From positions 1 to 54,751 of the forward strand of contig JAEYOJ010000069.1 in NCBI GenBank assembly GCA_023411815.1: a DNA stretch of 54,751 nt, given 5' to 3'. Below the pieces are notes generated by a model. It ran no database searches, was not told the origin of the DNA, and saw nothing but the letters and a program-made list of their open reading frames with translations. This DNA is from Pseudomonadota bacterium (GTDB lineage: Bacteria; Desulfobacterota; Desulfovibrionia; Desulfovibrionales; Desulfovibrionaceae). Made by a program: the position numbers and the translations under genes. How positions within the stretch are numbered: position 1 is the first letter of the stretch; each line of letters starts with the position of its first letter. Shown here piece after piece: positions 1 to 8,450 of this stretch.

Positions 1-45
1 CGATCCGTTCCCACTGGTCGTCTCGCAAGGCATAACGTCGCGCCA
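1..45 (-). CDS. IS5 family transposase, N-terminal fragment (runs off window)
   Basis: Reading the minus strand from position 45, an ATG opens MARRYALRDDQWERI. This is the typical N-terminus of IS5-family transposases, which usually continues into a short DNA-binding region and a DDE catalytic domain. Only 15 codons are visible, because the gene leaves the window at position 1. A purine-rich GGAGGGG lies a few bases upstream of the ATG and fits a ribosome binding site. The family call is made from the N-terminal signature alone, and whether the transposase is intact cannot be judged. Confidence 0.75.
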
Positions 46-122
46 TGTCTGGGCCCCTCCATCAGGCAATTCCCACATAGGCACGACGACACCACCTGGA
101 AACCCCATTTGAGGACACGCCC
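1..122 (-). mobile_element. IS5-type insertion sequence, left part cut by window edge
   Basis: The first 45 bases on the minus strand encode the start of a DDE transposase, and the following bases to about 122 look like the IS terminus. A likely terminal inverted repeat is read on the minus strand as GGGCGTGTCCTCAAATGGGG (about 122 down to 103). It is followed by a CTAG-like context at 121-125, which would fit the TA target preference of the IS427 subgroup. The other end lies outside the window, so the terminal repeat and target duplication cannot be confirmed. The boundary at 122 is inferred. Confidence 0.65.
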
Positions 123-159
123 TAGCGGATTCAGGGTTGCTTCGACCCTGAATCCGCTA
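123..159. repeat. Perfect 15-bp inverted repeat next to the IS end
   Basis: The arms TAGCGGATTCAGGGT (123-137) and ACCCTGAATCCGCTA (145-159) pair perfectly around a 7-base spacer. The left arm starts where the IS end appears to stop. On the minus strand a T-run precedes the hairpin, so it is not a standard terminator by itself. It may be the IS target site or part of a double terminator with the hairpin at 174-197. Confidence 0.7.
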
Positions 160-197
160 AAAAATGCGGGGGTCCGGGGGAGTGCTTACTCCCCCGG
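159..197 (-). terminator. Rho-independent terminator of the TSUP exporter gene
   Basis: On the minus strand a 10-bp stem, CCGGGGGAGT pairing with ACTCCCCCGG (188-197 and 174-183), has a 4-base loop. Nine bases later comes a run of six T (164-159). It lies about 28 bases past the stop codon of the exporter gene. The architecture, GGTCC next to a strong hairpin, recalls one half of the family 1 repeats elsewhere in the window. Confidence 0.75.
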
Positions 198-224
198 CCG
201 CCGGAGGCATCTTCTCTTCCAGCG

Positions 225-1208
225 CTACATCAGGAATCCGACGACGTATTTGCCGCCCGTGTAGACGATGACGGCGGCGAGCATCCACTTGATGGCCTTG
301 GCCGGCACGTGCTTCTGCATGCGCGCGCCCAGGTACATGCCGACCATGCCGCCCAGCCCGAAGAGCAGTCCCAGGGTCCAGTCCGGGGCCACTGACATGT
401 TTGGATAGAGGGGCGCGATGGCCTGGTAGAAGGCCACGCCTGCCACGCTCGTCACGAAGGTACCCATGAGCGCCGCGCCGGCCACTGTGTACACGGGCAG
501 ATGGAAGAAGGTCACGAAGAAGGGCGCGATGATGGCTCCGCCGCCGATGCCGTACACGCCGCCGATGATGCCCACGATGAAGCTCAGGCTGAAGATGCCG
601 ATGGACGAGACGTCGTACACCTCGCCGTAGAACTCGTAGCATATGCGCGTGAGCGAGAAGCGGCGCACGCAGACCGTGGGCAGGGGATCCCCTGACTGCG
701 TGGACTGGGCGGCCCGCTGTCTCCAGGCCTTGACCTGCTCCTGAAAGCGCTTCTCGGCCGAGGCCTTGTCCTGGCCCGGAGTCTTCTTTTTGAGCAGGTC
801 GCGCACCATGCGCACGCCGATGTACAGCAGCACGAGCCCTGCGAAGAGCTTGAAAGCGCCGGGGTCGGGCAGATATTTCACGCGCACGATAGCGCCGATG
901 AGCACGCCCGGCAGGGTGCCGATGACGACCATCCAGGTCAGGGGCCAGACCATGCGGCCCTCGCGGATGAAGCGGTATACGCCGCTGGGGATGGCCACCA
1001 CGTTGTAGAACTGGTTGGTGGCGCTGACCGAGGGCGCTGTGTAGCCGAGGAAGGAGACTTGGAACGGCAGGAGCAGGAAGGCGCCTGACACTCCGCCCAT
1101 GGAGGTGAAGAAGGACACGACCAGGGCGGTCAGCGGAGGCACCCAGGGCGAAACGTCTATGCCTGCGACCGGGAAGTGCATGGCGGACTCCTTGGTTTGC
1201 ACTGACAC
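225..1208 (-). CDS. TSUP family (TauE/SafE-like) membrane transporter
   Basis: This 327-residue polytopic membrane protein has a duplicated hydrophobic layout and glycine-rich helices near residues 35-45 and 215-230 (GGVYGIGGGAIIAPFF), as in the TauE/SafE family. Members move sulfite, sulfoacetate, sulfonates or other small organic anions across the inner membrane. A charged cytoplasmic insert, about residues 140-175, separates the two halves. Two starts are each preceded by AGGAG: GTG at 1208 (spacing 5) and ATG at 1181 (spacing 6), so the N-terminus may differ by nine residues. The gene is divergent from the TunR-like regulator across about 160 bases, which suggests control by that protein. 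The substrate is unknown; sulfite or another oxyanion is only inferred. Confidence 0.88.
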   Translation of the reverse strand: MSVQTKESAMHFPVAGIDVSPWVPPLTALVVSFFTSMGGVSGAFLLLPFQVSFLGYTAPSVSATNQFYNVVAIPSGVYRFIREGRMVWPLTWMVVIGTLPGVLIGAIVRVKYLPDPGAFKLFAGLVLLYIGVRMVRDLLKKKTPGQDKASAEKRFQEQVKAWRQRAAQSTQSGDPLPTVCVRRFSLTRICYEFYGEVYDVSSIGIFSLSFIVGIIGGVYGIGGGAIIAPFFVTFFHLPVYTVAGAALMGTFVTSVAGVAFYQAIAPLYPNMSVAPDWTLGLLFGLGGMVGMYLGARMQKHVPAKAIKWMLAAVIVYTGGKYVVGFLM

Positions 1209-1227
1209 GGTTTCTCCTGTTTCCGTG

Positions 1228-1304
1228 TTAGTGAGAGCATAGCTCGCCTTGCGCTATTTGTCACTAAATAAGCAATCCAGGTTCCAACCTTCCGTTTTTT
1301 AGTG
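1228..1304. promoter_or_regulatory. Candidate operator: TTAGTGA dyad plus a third half-site
   Basis: TTAGTGA (1228-1234) and TCACTAA (1261-1267) form a perfect 7-bp dyad with a 26-base spacer. The spacer holds a second short dyad, ATAGC (1239-1243) and GCTAT (1253-1257). A further TTAGTG lies at 1299-1304. The sites fill the divergent region between the exporter and the TunR-like regulator. Binding by that regulator is inferred from position only. Confidence 0.4.
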
Positions 1305-1367
1305 GAAAACCGTACCTTGGGCGACGACGGCAGCCAAGCCGGACATTCAGCCGAGGAACAGCATAGC

Positions 1368-2489
1368 ATGCCCCCTAAAGCCATCGAAACGGAAGCGCTC
1401 GAGCGCATGGCGGACAGCATCGAGCGCGTCGAGGAACGCCCGGCGGGCAAGGCTCGTCCCGGCGCGTCCATGGCCGTGCCCGGCGAGGTGCGCCATCTGG
1501 ACACGCTGCAGCTCGCGGCCGTGAGCGCGGCATTTCGCGACTGGGCGGGCAAAAGCCCGCGCCGGGATGTGCGCGCCTCGCGCCTGCGCGTGCTGCTGAC
1601 CTACCTGCTGTTGCGCTGGACCGGAGCCAAGTTGGGCGAGGTGCTGGCACTGGACGACCGCCGGGACCTGGATCTGGCGGCGGGCGTGGCGCGCCTGGGC
1701 AAGGAGGGCGGCCGCAGCGGGCGGGAAGTGCGCCTGCCCGAGCCGGCCGTGCGGGAGGTCGCCGACGCGCTCTCGGACCCCGGCCTGGACCCGTTCCGAG
1801 GCGAGATCACGCGTCTGGACCCGGCGCACATCCGGCGCAAGCTCTACGAGCGGGCCGAGGAGGCCGGCCTGCCGCGCGAGGCCCTCAACCCCTCGGTGCT
1901 GCGGCGCTCAAGGGCCATCGAGCTGCTGCGCGCGGACGTGCCCCTGACCATCGTGCAGGCCATGCTCGGCCAATCCTCGTCCGACCTCACGGCCTCGCTG
2001 GTGGAGTTCAGCGAGGAAGATACGCGGCGCATCATGGCCCGCACCCTGGAGCGCGAGGCCCGGCGCACCTCCAGCGCGCGCAACGCCTTCTTCGGCAAGA
2101 TCGCGGCCGTGCGCCTGGGCGACATTCAGTCCGAAGTGGACATGGCCACCCTGGGCGGCCTGCATATCGTTTCCGTGGTCACCACGCGCAGCATCGAGGA
2201 CCTGGGATTGCGGCCCGGAACGCCGGTAACGGCCGAGATCAAGGCTCCGCTCGTGTCCCTGTTCAAGAGCGGCGAGGCCTATCCGGCGAGCATCGAGAAC
2301 CGCCTGCCGGGCAGCGTGGAGGAAATCCGCGCCGGCCGGGTGGTCAGCGAGGTCACGGCTTGCCTGGAGGACGGCACGCGCATGGTCTCGCTCGTCACCA
2401 CCGAGAGCGCCGAGCGGCTGTCCCTGGCCGTCGGCGATTCCGTGCAGGTCCTGTTCAGCGCCTTCGCCGTGGTGCTCAAGGTGGATTGA
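1368..2489 (+). CDS. TunR-like tungstate/molybdate-responsive regulator (integrase-fold domain + two TOBE domains)
   Basis: The first half resembles a tyrosine recombinase core domain (WTGAKLGEVLAL, then VLRRSRAIELLRADVPLTIVQ and a LGQSS box), but the catalytic set is lost. The usual TGxR arginine is lysine, the LGH histidine is glutamine, and no Tyr nucleophile follows. The second half holds two tandem Mop/TOBE domains (about 2085-2285 and 2290-2486), which bind molybdate or tungstate in ModE, ModC and Mop proteins. This architecture matches the TunR family described from sulfate reducers. I chose ATG 1368, with GAGGA ten bases upstream; GTG 1302 gives 22 more residues but has no ribosome binding site and overlaps a candidate operator half-site. 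Likely role: DNA-binding sensor of tungstate or molybdate. Its targets are not shown by the sequence. Confidence 0.8.
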   Translation: MPPKAIETEALERMADSIERVEERPAGKARPGASMAVPGEVRHLDTLQLAAVSAAFRDWAGKSPRRDVRASRLRVLLTYLLLRWTGAKLGEVLALDDRRDLDLAAGVARLGKEGGRSGREVRLPEPAVREVADALSDPGLDPFRGEITRLDPAHIRRKLYERAEEAGLPREALNPSVLRRSRAIELLRADVPLTIVQAMLGQSSSDLTASLVEFSEEDTRRIMARTLEREARRTSSARNAFFGKIAAVRLGDIQSEVDMATLGGLHIVSVVTTRSIEDLGLRPGTPVTAEIKAPLVSLFKSGEAYPASIENRLPGSVEEIRAGRVVSEVTACLEDGTRMVSLVTTESAERLSLAVGDSVQVLFSAFAVVLKVD

Positions 2490-2650
2490 GGTCTTTTCCC
2501 GCCGGATAACCGATTGCCCGAACCTCGCCGCAGCCGCATGGAGCGCACCAGCGCCCGGCGGCCGGCCTTGCCTTGCCCGCGGCTTTTCCATACGGTGAAC
2601 GCGCCTTGGGCATTCTGTGCGGCATTGCATTTTAAACAGCCGAGATTCCA

Positions 2651-3721
2651 ATGAAATCACCTCGAATCAGTGTCGTGACGCCGACGTATAACGGCGAGCG
2701 GTTCATCGCCGAAACGATCCGCTCCATCCTCGCCCAGTCCTGTTCCGATTTCGAGCTCGTGGTGGTGGACGACGGCTCCACGGATCGCACCGCGCAAGTG
2801 GTCGAATCATTCGACGATCCCCGCATCCGGCTTATCAGGAGCGAGGTCAACGGGGGCATTGCCGTGGCCACGAATCGCGGGTACGTGGCCGCCAAAGGCG
2901 AGTTCATAGCCCAGATGGACCACGACGACATCGCCGTTTCTACCCGGTTGGCCACTCAGGTCGCGTTCCTCGACGCGCATCCCGATGTGGACGGTTGCGG
3001 CGGCCAGTCCGTGAACATGAGCAGCAGCCCGGGTCTGGATCGCTTCCGCCACGCGCTGAAGCGGCCCAGGGCGGTCATGGGCCCGGAGAGGGTGGCCTGC
3101 GAGACGCTGTTCACGGGTGTGCTCTTCAATCCCACCATCATGTTCAGGTCCAGGGTCCTGGAAGGCTTCGGCGAGCCGTACGATCCCGCGTTCCGGGTCA
3201 GCGCGGACAAGGACTTCCTCGAGCGCAGCGTGGCGCGGGGCGTGCGCTGGGCCATCCTGCCCGACCTGCTCCTGCGCTACCGGCGACATTCCTCCAGCGC
3301 GAGCCGCAGGAGCAACGACCTCAAGCTGGCCGAGAAGACGGCCGTCGCCAATCGGGCCGTCCTGCGCCTCGTGCCGGACGCCTCGGAAGAGGAGCTGCGC
3401 CTGCATGCGCTTGTGGCCAATCGGGATATCGCCCTGGATCCCCGGCACGCGCGCGCCGTGCGGGCTTGGTTCGCCCGGCTCATGGAGGCCAATGCGCGGA
3501 CAAGGCGCTTCCCGGAGCCGGTCATGCGGACCGTCCTGGCCAGGAACTGGCTGCGGGCCTGCGCGCTCATCGGCAGCCACGACCTGCGCAAAGGCCTGTC
3601 CCTCTATTCCTCCTTTCCCGAACTGGCCACGGCCCGTTTCGGCCTGGCCTCCTTCATCTACGAATGGCAGAAGCGGGCCATACGCAGATGGAAGAAGCGT
3701 AAGAAGGACAAGCGAAAGTAG
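2651..3721 (+). CDS. Glycosyltransferase family 2
   Basis: This 356-residue protein opens with the GT-A signature ISVVTPTYNGERFIAETI. It continues with VVDDGSTD (about residues 37-44), a nucleotide-binding segment, and the metal-binding QMDHDD box near residue 98. GT2 enzymes transfer a sugar from a nucleotide sugar in the cytoplasm, often onto lipopolysaccharide or exopolysaccharide precursors. No membrane segment is evident, and the basic tail (KKRKKDKRK) may contact membrane lipid. It stands alone, 161 bases after the regulator and 93 bases before the HAD gene. The donor and acceptor cannot be read from the sequence. The ribosome binding site is weak, but this ATG fits the conserved N-terminus. 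Confidence 0.88.
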   Translation: MKSPRISVVTPTYNGERFIAETIRSILAQSCSDFELVVVDDGSTDRTAQVVESFDDPRIRLIRSEVNGGIAVATNRGYVAAKGEFIAQMDHDDIAVSTRLATQVAFLDAHPDVDGCGGQSVNMSSSPGLDRFRHALKRPRAVMGPERVACETLFTGVLFNPTIMFRSRVLEGFGEPYDPAFRVSADKDFLERSVARGVRWAILPDLLLRYRRHSSSASRRSNDLKLAEKTAVANRAVLRLVPDASEEELRLHALVANRDIALDPRHARAVRAWFARLMEANARTRRFPEPVMRTVLARNWLRACALIGSHDLRKGLSLYSSFPELATARFGLASFIYEWQKRAIRRWKKRKKDKRK

Positions 3722-3814
3722 GGTCTTCCGGGGTTCCCATCACTTCCGCCGTCTGCTAGGCTCGGGCAAAGCCCGCATGCAGCCGCACGGCGGGCGCAAG
3801 CCTGGGAGGCCCTC

Positions 3815-4582
3815 ATGGCGCAAGCAAGCCGGCGCGACAGGACCGCCATTTCCCGCGAGAATTTCGACGCCGTGGTTTTCGATCTGGACGGCGTGATCAC
3901 CCGCACCGCCGAAGTGCACTTCCTGGCCTGGAAGCGCATGTTCGACGAGTATCTGACTCGCTGGGCCCAGCGCGACGGCCGCAAACAGGAACCCTTCGGC
4001 AGCCAGGACTACCAGCGCCACGTGGACGGCAAGCCGCGCTACGAGGGTGTGCGGGCGTTCCTCGCCTCGCGGGGGATCGAGCTGCCTTACGGCGCGCCCG
4101 AGGACGGGCCGGACAAGGAGACCGTCTGCGGCCTGGGCAACCGCAAGAACGAATTTTTCCGCAAGCTCCTGCGCGATGGCGGCGTGCGCGTCTTCGAGCA
4201 TGCCGTGGACCTTGTGCATCGCCTGCGGGACAAGGGCTTCGGCGTCGGCGTGGTCACTTCCAGCAAGAACTGCAAGGACGTGCTCGAGGCAGCGGGCATC
4301 GAGGATCTGTTCGACGTGCGCGTGGACGGCATCGTGGCCGCGCGGGAAGGCCTGGCCGGAAAGCCGGCTCCGGACACCTTCGTGGCGGCGGCCGAGCGCC
4401 TGGGCTCGCGTCCGGAGCGCGTGGCGGTGTTCGAGGACGCCGAGTCGGGCGTCGAGGCCGGGCACCGGGGAAATTTCCGGCTCGTGGTCGGCGTGGACCG
4501 CGTGGGTCACGGCCCGGAGCTGGCCCGCGCCGGCGCTGACGTGGTGTTGACCGACCTGGCCGAGGTGGAGGTGCGGGCGTGA
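3815..4582 (+). CDS. Beta-phosphoglucomutase-like HAD hydrolase
   Basis: This 255-residue HAD-superfamily protein carries the nucleophile motif DLDGVIT (D23, D25), the motif II region VVTSSKNC, and the motif IV acidic pair VFEDAESGVEAG. A helical cap lies between residues 40 and 130. This pattern fits the beta-phosphoglucomutase branch, which interconverts beta-glucose 1-phosphate and glucose 6-phosphate. The stop overlaps the start of the next gene in GTGA, so the two are translationally coupled. The neighbour's GH65 domain would release beta-glucose 1-phosphate, the substrate of this enzyme, which strongly supports the assignment. GGGAGG lies about six bases before the ATG. A plain sugar phosphatase is the main alternative. 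Confidence 0.85.
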   Translation: MAQASRRDRTAISRENFDAVVFDLDGVITRTAEVHFLAWKRMFDEYLTRWAQRDGRKQEPFGSQDYQRHVDGKPRYEGVRAFLASRGIELPYGAPEDGPDKETVCGLGNRKNEFFRKLLRDGGVRVFEHAVDLVHRLRDKGFGVGVVTSSKNCKDVLEAAGIEDLFDVRVDGIVAAREGLAGKPAPDTFVAAAERLGSRPERVAVFEDAESGVEAGHRGNFRLVVGVDRVGHGPELARAGADVVLTDLAEVEVRA

Positions 4583-7500
4583 ACCGGGAAAGCGCGAACC
4601 ACAAGATGCTGCCCTCGGCCCTGGATCGGCTGGACGAGATAATCGCCCGATCCGACGGCAGGGAGCTGGCCCTGTTCCTGGATTACGACGGCACGCTCAC
4701 GCCTATAGTCAGCAAGCCCGAACAGGCCGTGCTTTCCAAGTGCATGCGCAAGGCCGTCAAGCAGCTCTCGGAAGAGACCACCGTGGGCGTCATCAGCGGC
4801 CGGGCTCTGGCCGACGTGCGCAAGCATATGGACCTGCCTGGGTTGGCCTATGCCGGCGACCATGGCTTCAGCATGCTCGCGCCCGACGGCAGGCCGATGG
4901 ATTACGAGCCGGCCAAGGAGTTCCTGCCCGACGTGCAGGGAGCCGCCGACGAACTGGACAGGCTTCTGGGCGGAATTCCAGGCTCGCAGGTTGAGCGCAA
5001 GGACTACTCCCTGGCCGTGCACTTCCGCAACGTGGCCGAGGAAGACATGGACCGCCTGCGCAAGGCCGTGGAGGAAGTCGAAAACAGATACCCCAAGCTG
5101 CGCTTCTCGGGCGGCAAGAAGATCTACGACATCAAGCCGCGCATGGACTGGGACAAGGGGCGGGCCTTGAACCACATACTCGACGCCCTGGACCTGGGCG
5201 ACGGCAAGGCCCTGCCCGTGTACATCGGCGACGATACCACGGACGAGGACGCCTTCCGGGCCATCAAGGGGCGCGGAGTGCCCATCCTCGTGGCCGAGAA
5301 CCCGGACGGGACCGAAGCCGACTTCCTGTTGCTCGACCCTGCCGAGGTGGAGCACTTCCTTGGCCGCCTGCTGGACCGCCTGCGCGAGATCCGAGAGCCT
5401 GAAGGACCGGAAGCCTTGGGCAGCAAGGCCGGAGCCAGGGACTACGGCGAGTGGGGCCTTGTCTACGACGATTACCGCCCTGTGCAGGAGGGCCAGCGCG
5501 AGGCGCTTACGGCACTGGGCAACGGCTATTTCGTCACGCGCGGGACCTGTTTCTGGGCCTCGGACGACGGCACGCACTATCCCGGAACCTACCTGGCCGG
5601 AGGCTACAACCGCCTGGAGACCGAGATCAAGGGCAAGGCCCTGACCAACGAGGATCTGGTGAACATGCCCAACTGGCTGCACCTGTCCTTCCGCAGGCCC
5701 GGCGGGGAGTGGTTCTCGCCCAGGCCCGAGGAGTTGTCCGGCTACCGCCTGCTGCTGGACATGGAGAGCGGCCTGAGCGTGCGCACGTTCACCTGGATCG
5801 ACGCCGAGGGCCGGCGCACCAAGGTCGAGGAGCGCCGCCTGGCGCACATGCGCCACATGCACGTGGCCGCGCAGTGCGTCACGCTCACTCCGCTGGACTG
5901 GTCCGGCGATCTGGAGTTCCGCTCGGCCCTGGACGGAGGCGTGACCAACAACGGCGTGGAGCGCTACCGCGATCTGGCCGGCAAGCACCTGGAGGTGCTG
6001 GAGACCGGGGCCGTGGACCGCGAGACGGTCTGGCTCAAGGTGCGCACCGTGCAGTCGCGGCTGGAGGTGGCCATGGCCCTGCGCACCAGGGCCTTCCATG
6101 GCGACGGCGGCGCCGAGCGGCTGGAGTGCGGCCTGGTCGGCGAGAACGGGTTCGTGGGCCAGGTCTTCACGCTGCGCCTGGAGCGGCAGCGGCCCACGCG
6201 CGTCGAGAAGGCCGTGACCCTGTACTCCTCGCGCGACCGGGCCATATCCGAAACGGGCCTGGCCGCGCGCGAGGCCATGGGCCATGTGGGCGACTTCGAG
6301 CCCCTGCTGGCCGACCACTCCCTGATCTGGAAACAGATCTGGAGCTACTTCGACATACGATTCCAGCTCAAGGCGGACGACCGGGACAGGTTCCAGATGA
6401 TCCTGCACCTGTACACCTTCCACCTGCTGCAGACCTCCTCGCCGCACACGCGCGCCATCGACGCGGGCGTGCCGTCGCGCGGCTGGCACGGCGAGGCCTA
6501 CCGGGGGCACGTCTTCTGGGACGAGCTGTTCATCTTCCCGCTGCTCAATTTCCGAATCCCGGAAATCACGCGCAGCCTGCTCATGTACCGCTACCGCCGC
6601 CTGCGCGAAGCGCGGGCCATGGCCAAGGCAGCCGGCCACAGGGGCGCGATGTATCCCTGGCAGAGCGGCAGCAGCGGCCGCGAGGAGAGCCAGCTCCTGC
6701 ACCTGAACCCCAAGTCGGGCCAGTGGGGGCCGGACAACTCCAGGCTCCAGCGCCACGTCAACGCGGCCGTCGCCTTCAACATCAGCCAGTACTATCAGGT
6801 CACCGGCGACCTGGAATTCATGGCCTTCTACGGACTGGAGATGCTGCTGGAGATCGCCCGTTTCTGGGCCTCGGTCTGCGAGTGGAACCAGGAGCTGGAG
6901 CGGTACGAGATCAAGGGCGTCATGGGCCCGGACGAATACCACGAAGGCTATCCCTGGCGCGACGAACCGGGCCTGGACAACAACTTCTACACCAACCTCA
7001 TGGCCGTGTGGACCCTGGACGAGGCCTTGCGCCTGCTCGACCTCATGCCCGAGGACGTGGCCAGCGAGGTGCGTCAGCGCGTGTACCTGCGGGATGATGA
7101 GCTCAAGCGCTGGGAGCACATCACCGAGCGCATGCGCCTGGTCTTCATCGACACGCCCGAGGGGCGGATTCCGGCCCAGTTCGAGCACTACGACCGGCTG
7201 GAGGAGTTCGACTGGCAGGGCTACCGGCGGAAGTACGGCGATATTCATCGCCTGGACCGCGTGCTCAAGGCCGAGGGCGACACGCCCAACCGATACAAGG
7301 CATCCAAGCAGGCCGACGCGCTCATGGTCCTCTACCTTTTCTCGCGCGAGGAGATCGAGCGGCTGTTCAGCCAGCTCGGCTACTCCTTCGACCCGGCCAT
7401 GATCCCGCGCACCATCGACTACTACCTGGCGCGCACCTCCCACGGCTCGACCTTGAGCTTCGTGGTGCACGCCCGCGTGCTCAGCCGCATGGACCGCCGC

Positions 7501-7866
7501 AAGTCCTGGAGCCTGTTCTGCGACGCTCTCAAGAGCGACGTGGAGGACATCCAGGGCGGCACCACGCCCGAGGGCATCCACGCGGGCGCCATGGCCGGGG
7601 CCGTGGACATCATCCAGCGCGGCTACACGGACATGGAGATGCGCGGCGACGTGCTCTGGTTCAACCCGCGCATCCCGGAGCCCATGGAGCGCATGAAGAC
7701 GCGCATCCGCTTCCGGGGCCACTCCCTGCAGATCGAGGTCACGGAAACCCAGCTCACGGTCACGGCCTGCCGCACGGCCATGCAGCCCATCAGGATCGGC
7801 TACAAGAACCGGGTGTATACTTTGCAGTCCGGAGACGTGAGGCGGATCAAGCTGCTGGGGGGATAG
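4579..7866 (+). CDS. Trehalose-6-phosphate phosphatase / glycoside hydrolase family 65 phosphorylase fusion
   Basis: This 1095-residue protein joins two enzymes. Residues about 20-265 form an OtsB-like HAD phosphatase with LDYDGTLTP (D35, D37), the trehalose phosphatase GDHGF segment, and VYIGDDTTDEDAF. Residues about 290-1090 form a GH65 disaccharide phosphorylase: an N-terminal beta-sandwich, then an (alpha/alpha)6 barrel with WHGEAYRGHVFWDELF and the general acid E786 in GPDEYHEG. Family knowledge suggests dephosphorylation of trehalose 6-phosphate and phosphorolysis of trehalose, or of a related alpha-glucoside, to glucose and beta-glucose 1-phosphate. The coupled upstream mutase would feed the product to glycolysis. 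No trehalose-6-phosphate synthase is nearby. The start is GTG inside the upstream gene's stop. The exact disaccharide is not certain, since kojibiose and maltose phosphorylases share the fold. Confidence 0.9.
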   Translation: MNRESANHKMLPSALDRLDEIIARSDGRELALFLDYDGTLTPIVSKPEQAVLSKCMRKAVKQLSEETTVGVISGRALADVRKHMDLPGLAYAGDHGFSMLAPDGRPMDYEPAKEFLPDVQGAADELDRLLGGIPGSQVERKDYSLAVHFRNVAEEDMDRLRKAVEEVENRYPKLRFSGGKKIYDIKPRMDWDKGRALNHILDALDLGDGKALPVYIGDDTTDEDAFRAIKGRGVPILVAENPDGTEADFLLLDPAEVEHFLGRLLDRLREIREPEGPEALGSKAGARDYGEWGLVYDDYRPVQEGQREALTALGNGYFVTRGTCFWASDDGTHYPGTYLAGGYNRLETEIKGKALTNEDLVNMPNWLHLSFRRPGGEWFSPRPEELSGYRLLLDMESGLSVRTFTWIDAEGRRTKVEERRLAHMRHMHVAAQCVTLTPLDWSGDLEFRSALDGGVTNNGVERYRDLAGKHLEVLETGAVDRETVWLKVRTVQSRLEVAMALRTRAFHGDGGAERLECGLVGENGFVGQVFTLRLERQRPTRVEKAVTLYSSRDRAISETGLAAREAMGHVGDFEPLLADHSLIWKQIWSYFDIRFQLKADDRDRFQMILHLYTFHLLQTSSPHTRAIDAGVPSRGWHGEAYRGHVFWDELFIFPLLNFRIPEITRSLLMYRYRRLREARAMAKAAGHRGAMYPWQSGSSGREESQLLHLNPKSGQWGPDNSRLQRHVNAAVAFNISQYYQVTGDLEFMAFYGLEMLLEIARFWASVCEWNQELERYEIKGVMGPDEYHEGYPWRDEPGLDNNFYTNLMAVWTLDEALRLLDLMPEDVASEVRQRVYLRDDELKRWEHITERMRLVFIDTPEGRIPAQFEHYDRLEEFDWQGYRRKYGDIHRLDRVLKAEGDTPNRYKASKQADALMVLYLFSREEIERLFSQLGYSFDPAMIPRTIDYYLARTSHGSTLSFVVHARVLSRMDRRKSWSLFCDALKSDVEDIQGGTTPEGIHAGAMAGAVDIIQRGYTDMEMRGDVLWFNPRIPEPMERMKTRIRFRGHSLQIEVTETQLTVTACRTAMQPIRIGYKNRVYTLQSGDVRRIKLLGG

Positions 7867-7886
7867 AGCCGTTTCAAGGACGTCAT

Positions 7887-8450
7887 GTGTCCCATAAGTG
7901 GGAGCAATGGATGGAGGACGAGCCCATGTCTGCCACAGGCGCGGGAAAAGCCGCTTGGAAACAGAGGCTTGGCCACGAACTGACCGCCTACTCCCTGAAC
8001 GTCCTCTATCTGTCCATCATTTTCAGCCTGTTCACCATGTACCGCAGGCTGATCCTGGAGGAGCACCAGCTCACGTACCTGCATTACGGCATCAGCCTGA
8101 TCAAGGCCCTGATACTTGCCAAGGTCATCATGATTGGAGATGTCCTTGGGCTCGGTCGGAGACTCGAAGTCGAAAACCAGCCGCTGATATATCCGACTCT
8201 GCTCAAGACAGCCATGTTCGGCCTGTGGGTGGCTGTGTTCAGCGTCTTCGAGCATATGGCGGACGGGCTGCTGCGCGGACAGGGCCTGGCCGGAGGGCTT
8301 GATGATCTGCTGCACGAAGGCAAATACGAATTGTTTGCCAGCAGCCTGATGGTAACATTCGCCTTCCTGCCCTTTTTTGCCGTCCGGGAGCTGGAAAGTC
8401 GGCTGGGCAAGGGCACGATGCTGGAGCTGTTCTTTCGGCGCGGGGGATAA
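7887..8450 (+). CDS. Hypothetical four-helix membrane protein
   Basis: I do not recognise a family. The 187-residue protein has four hydrophobic stretches that look like membrane helices: about residues 36-55, 68-90, 105-125 and 148-166. A charged loop follows helix 2 (LGRRLEVENQP), and the tail is basic. The chosen start is GTG 7887, with AAGGA six bases upstream. ATG 7926 is also preceded by GGAGG and would remove 13 residues, so either may be used. It follows the trehalose fusion gene by 20 bases on the same strand and may be co-transcribed, but nothing in it points to sugar metabolism. An inner-membrane location is likely. Confidence 0.75.
   Translation: MSHKWEQWMEDEPMSATGAGKAAWKQRLGHELTAYSLNVLYLSIIFSLFTMYRRLILEEHQLTYLHYGISLIKALILAKVIMIGDVLGLGRRLEVENQPLIYPTLLKTAMFGLWVAVFSVFEHMADGLLRGQGLAGGLDDLLHEGKYELFASSLMVTFAFLPFFAVRELESRLGKGTMLELFFRRGG

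Noticed and set aside
4507..7722. Very long minus-strand open frame (1071 codons)
   Set aside because: It is antisense to the trehalose phosphatase/GH65 gene, has low-complexity His/Val/Ala/Gly composition typical of GC-rich shadow frames, and no family motif.
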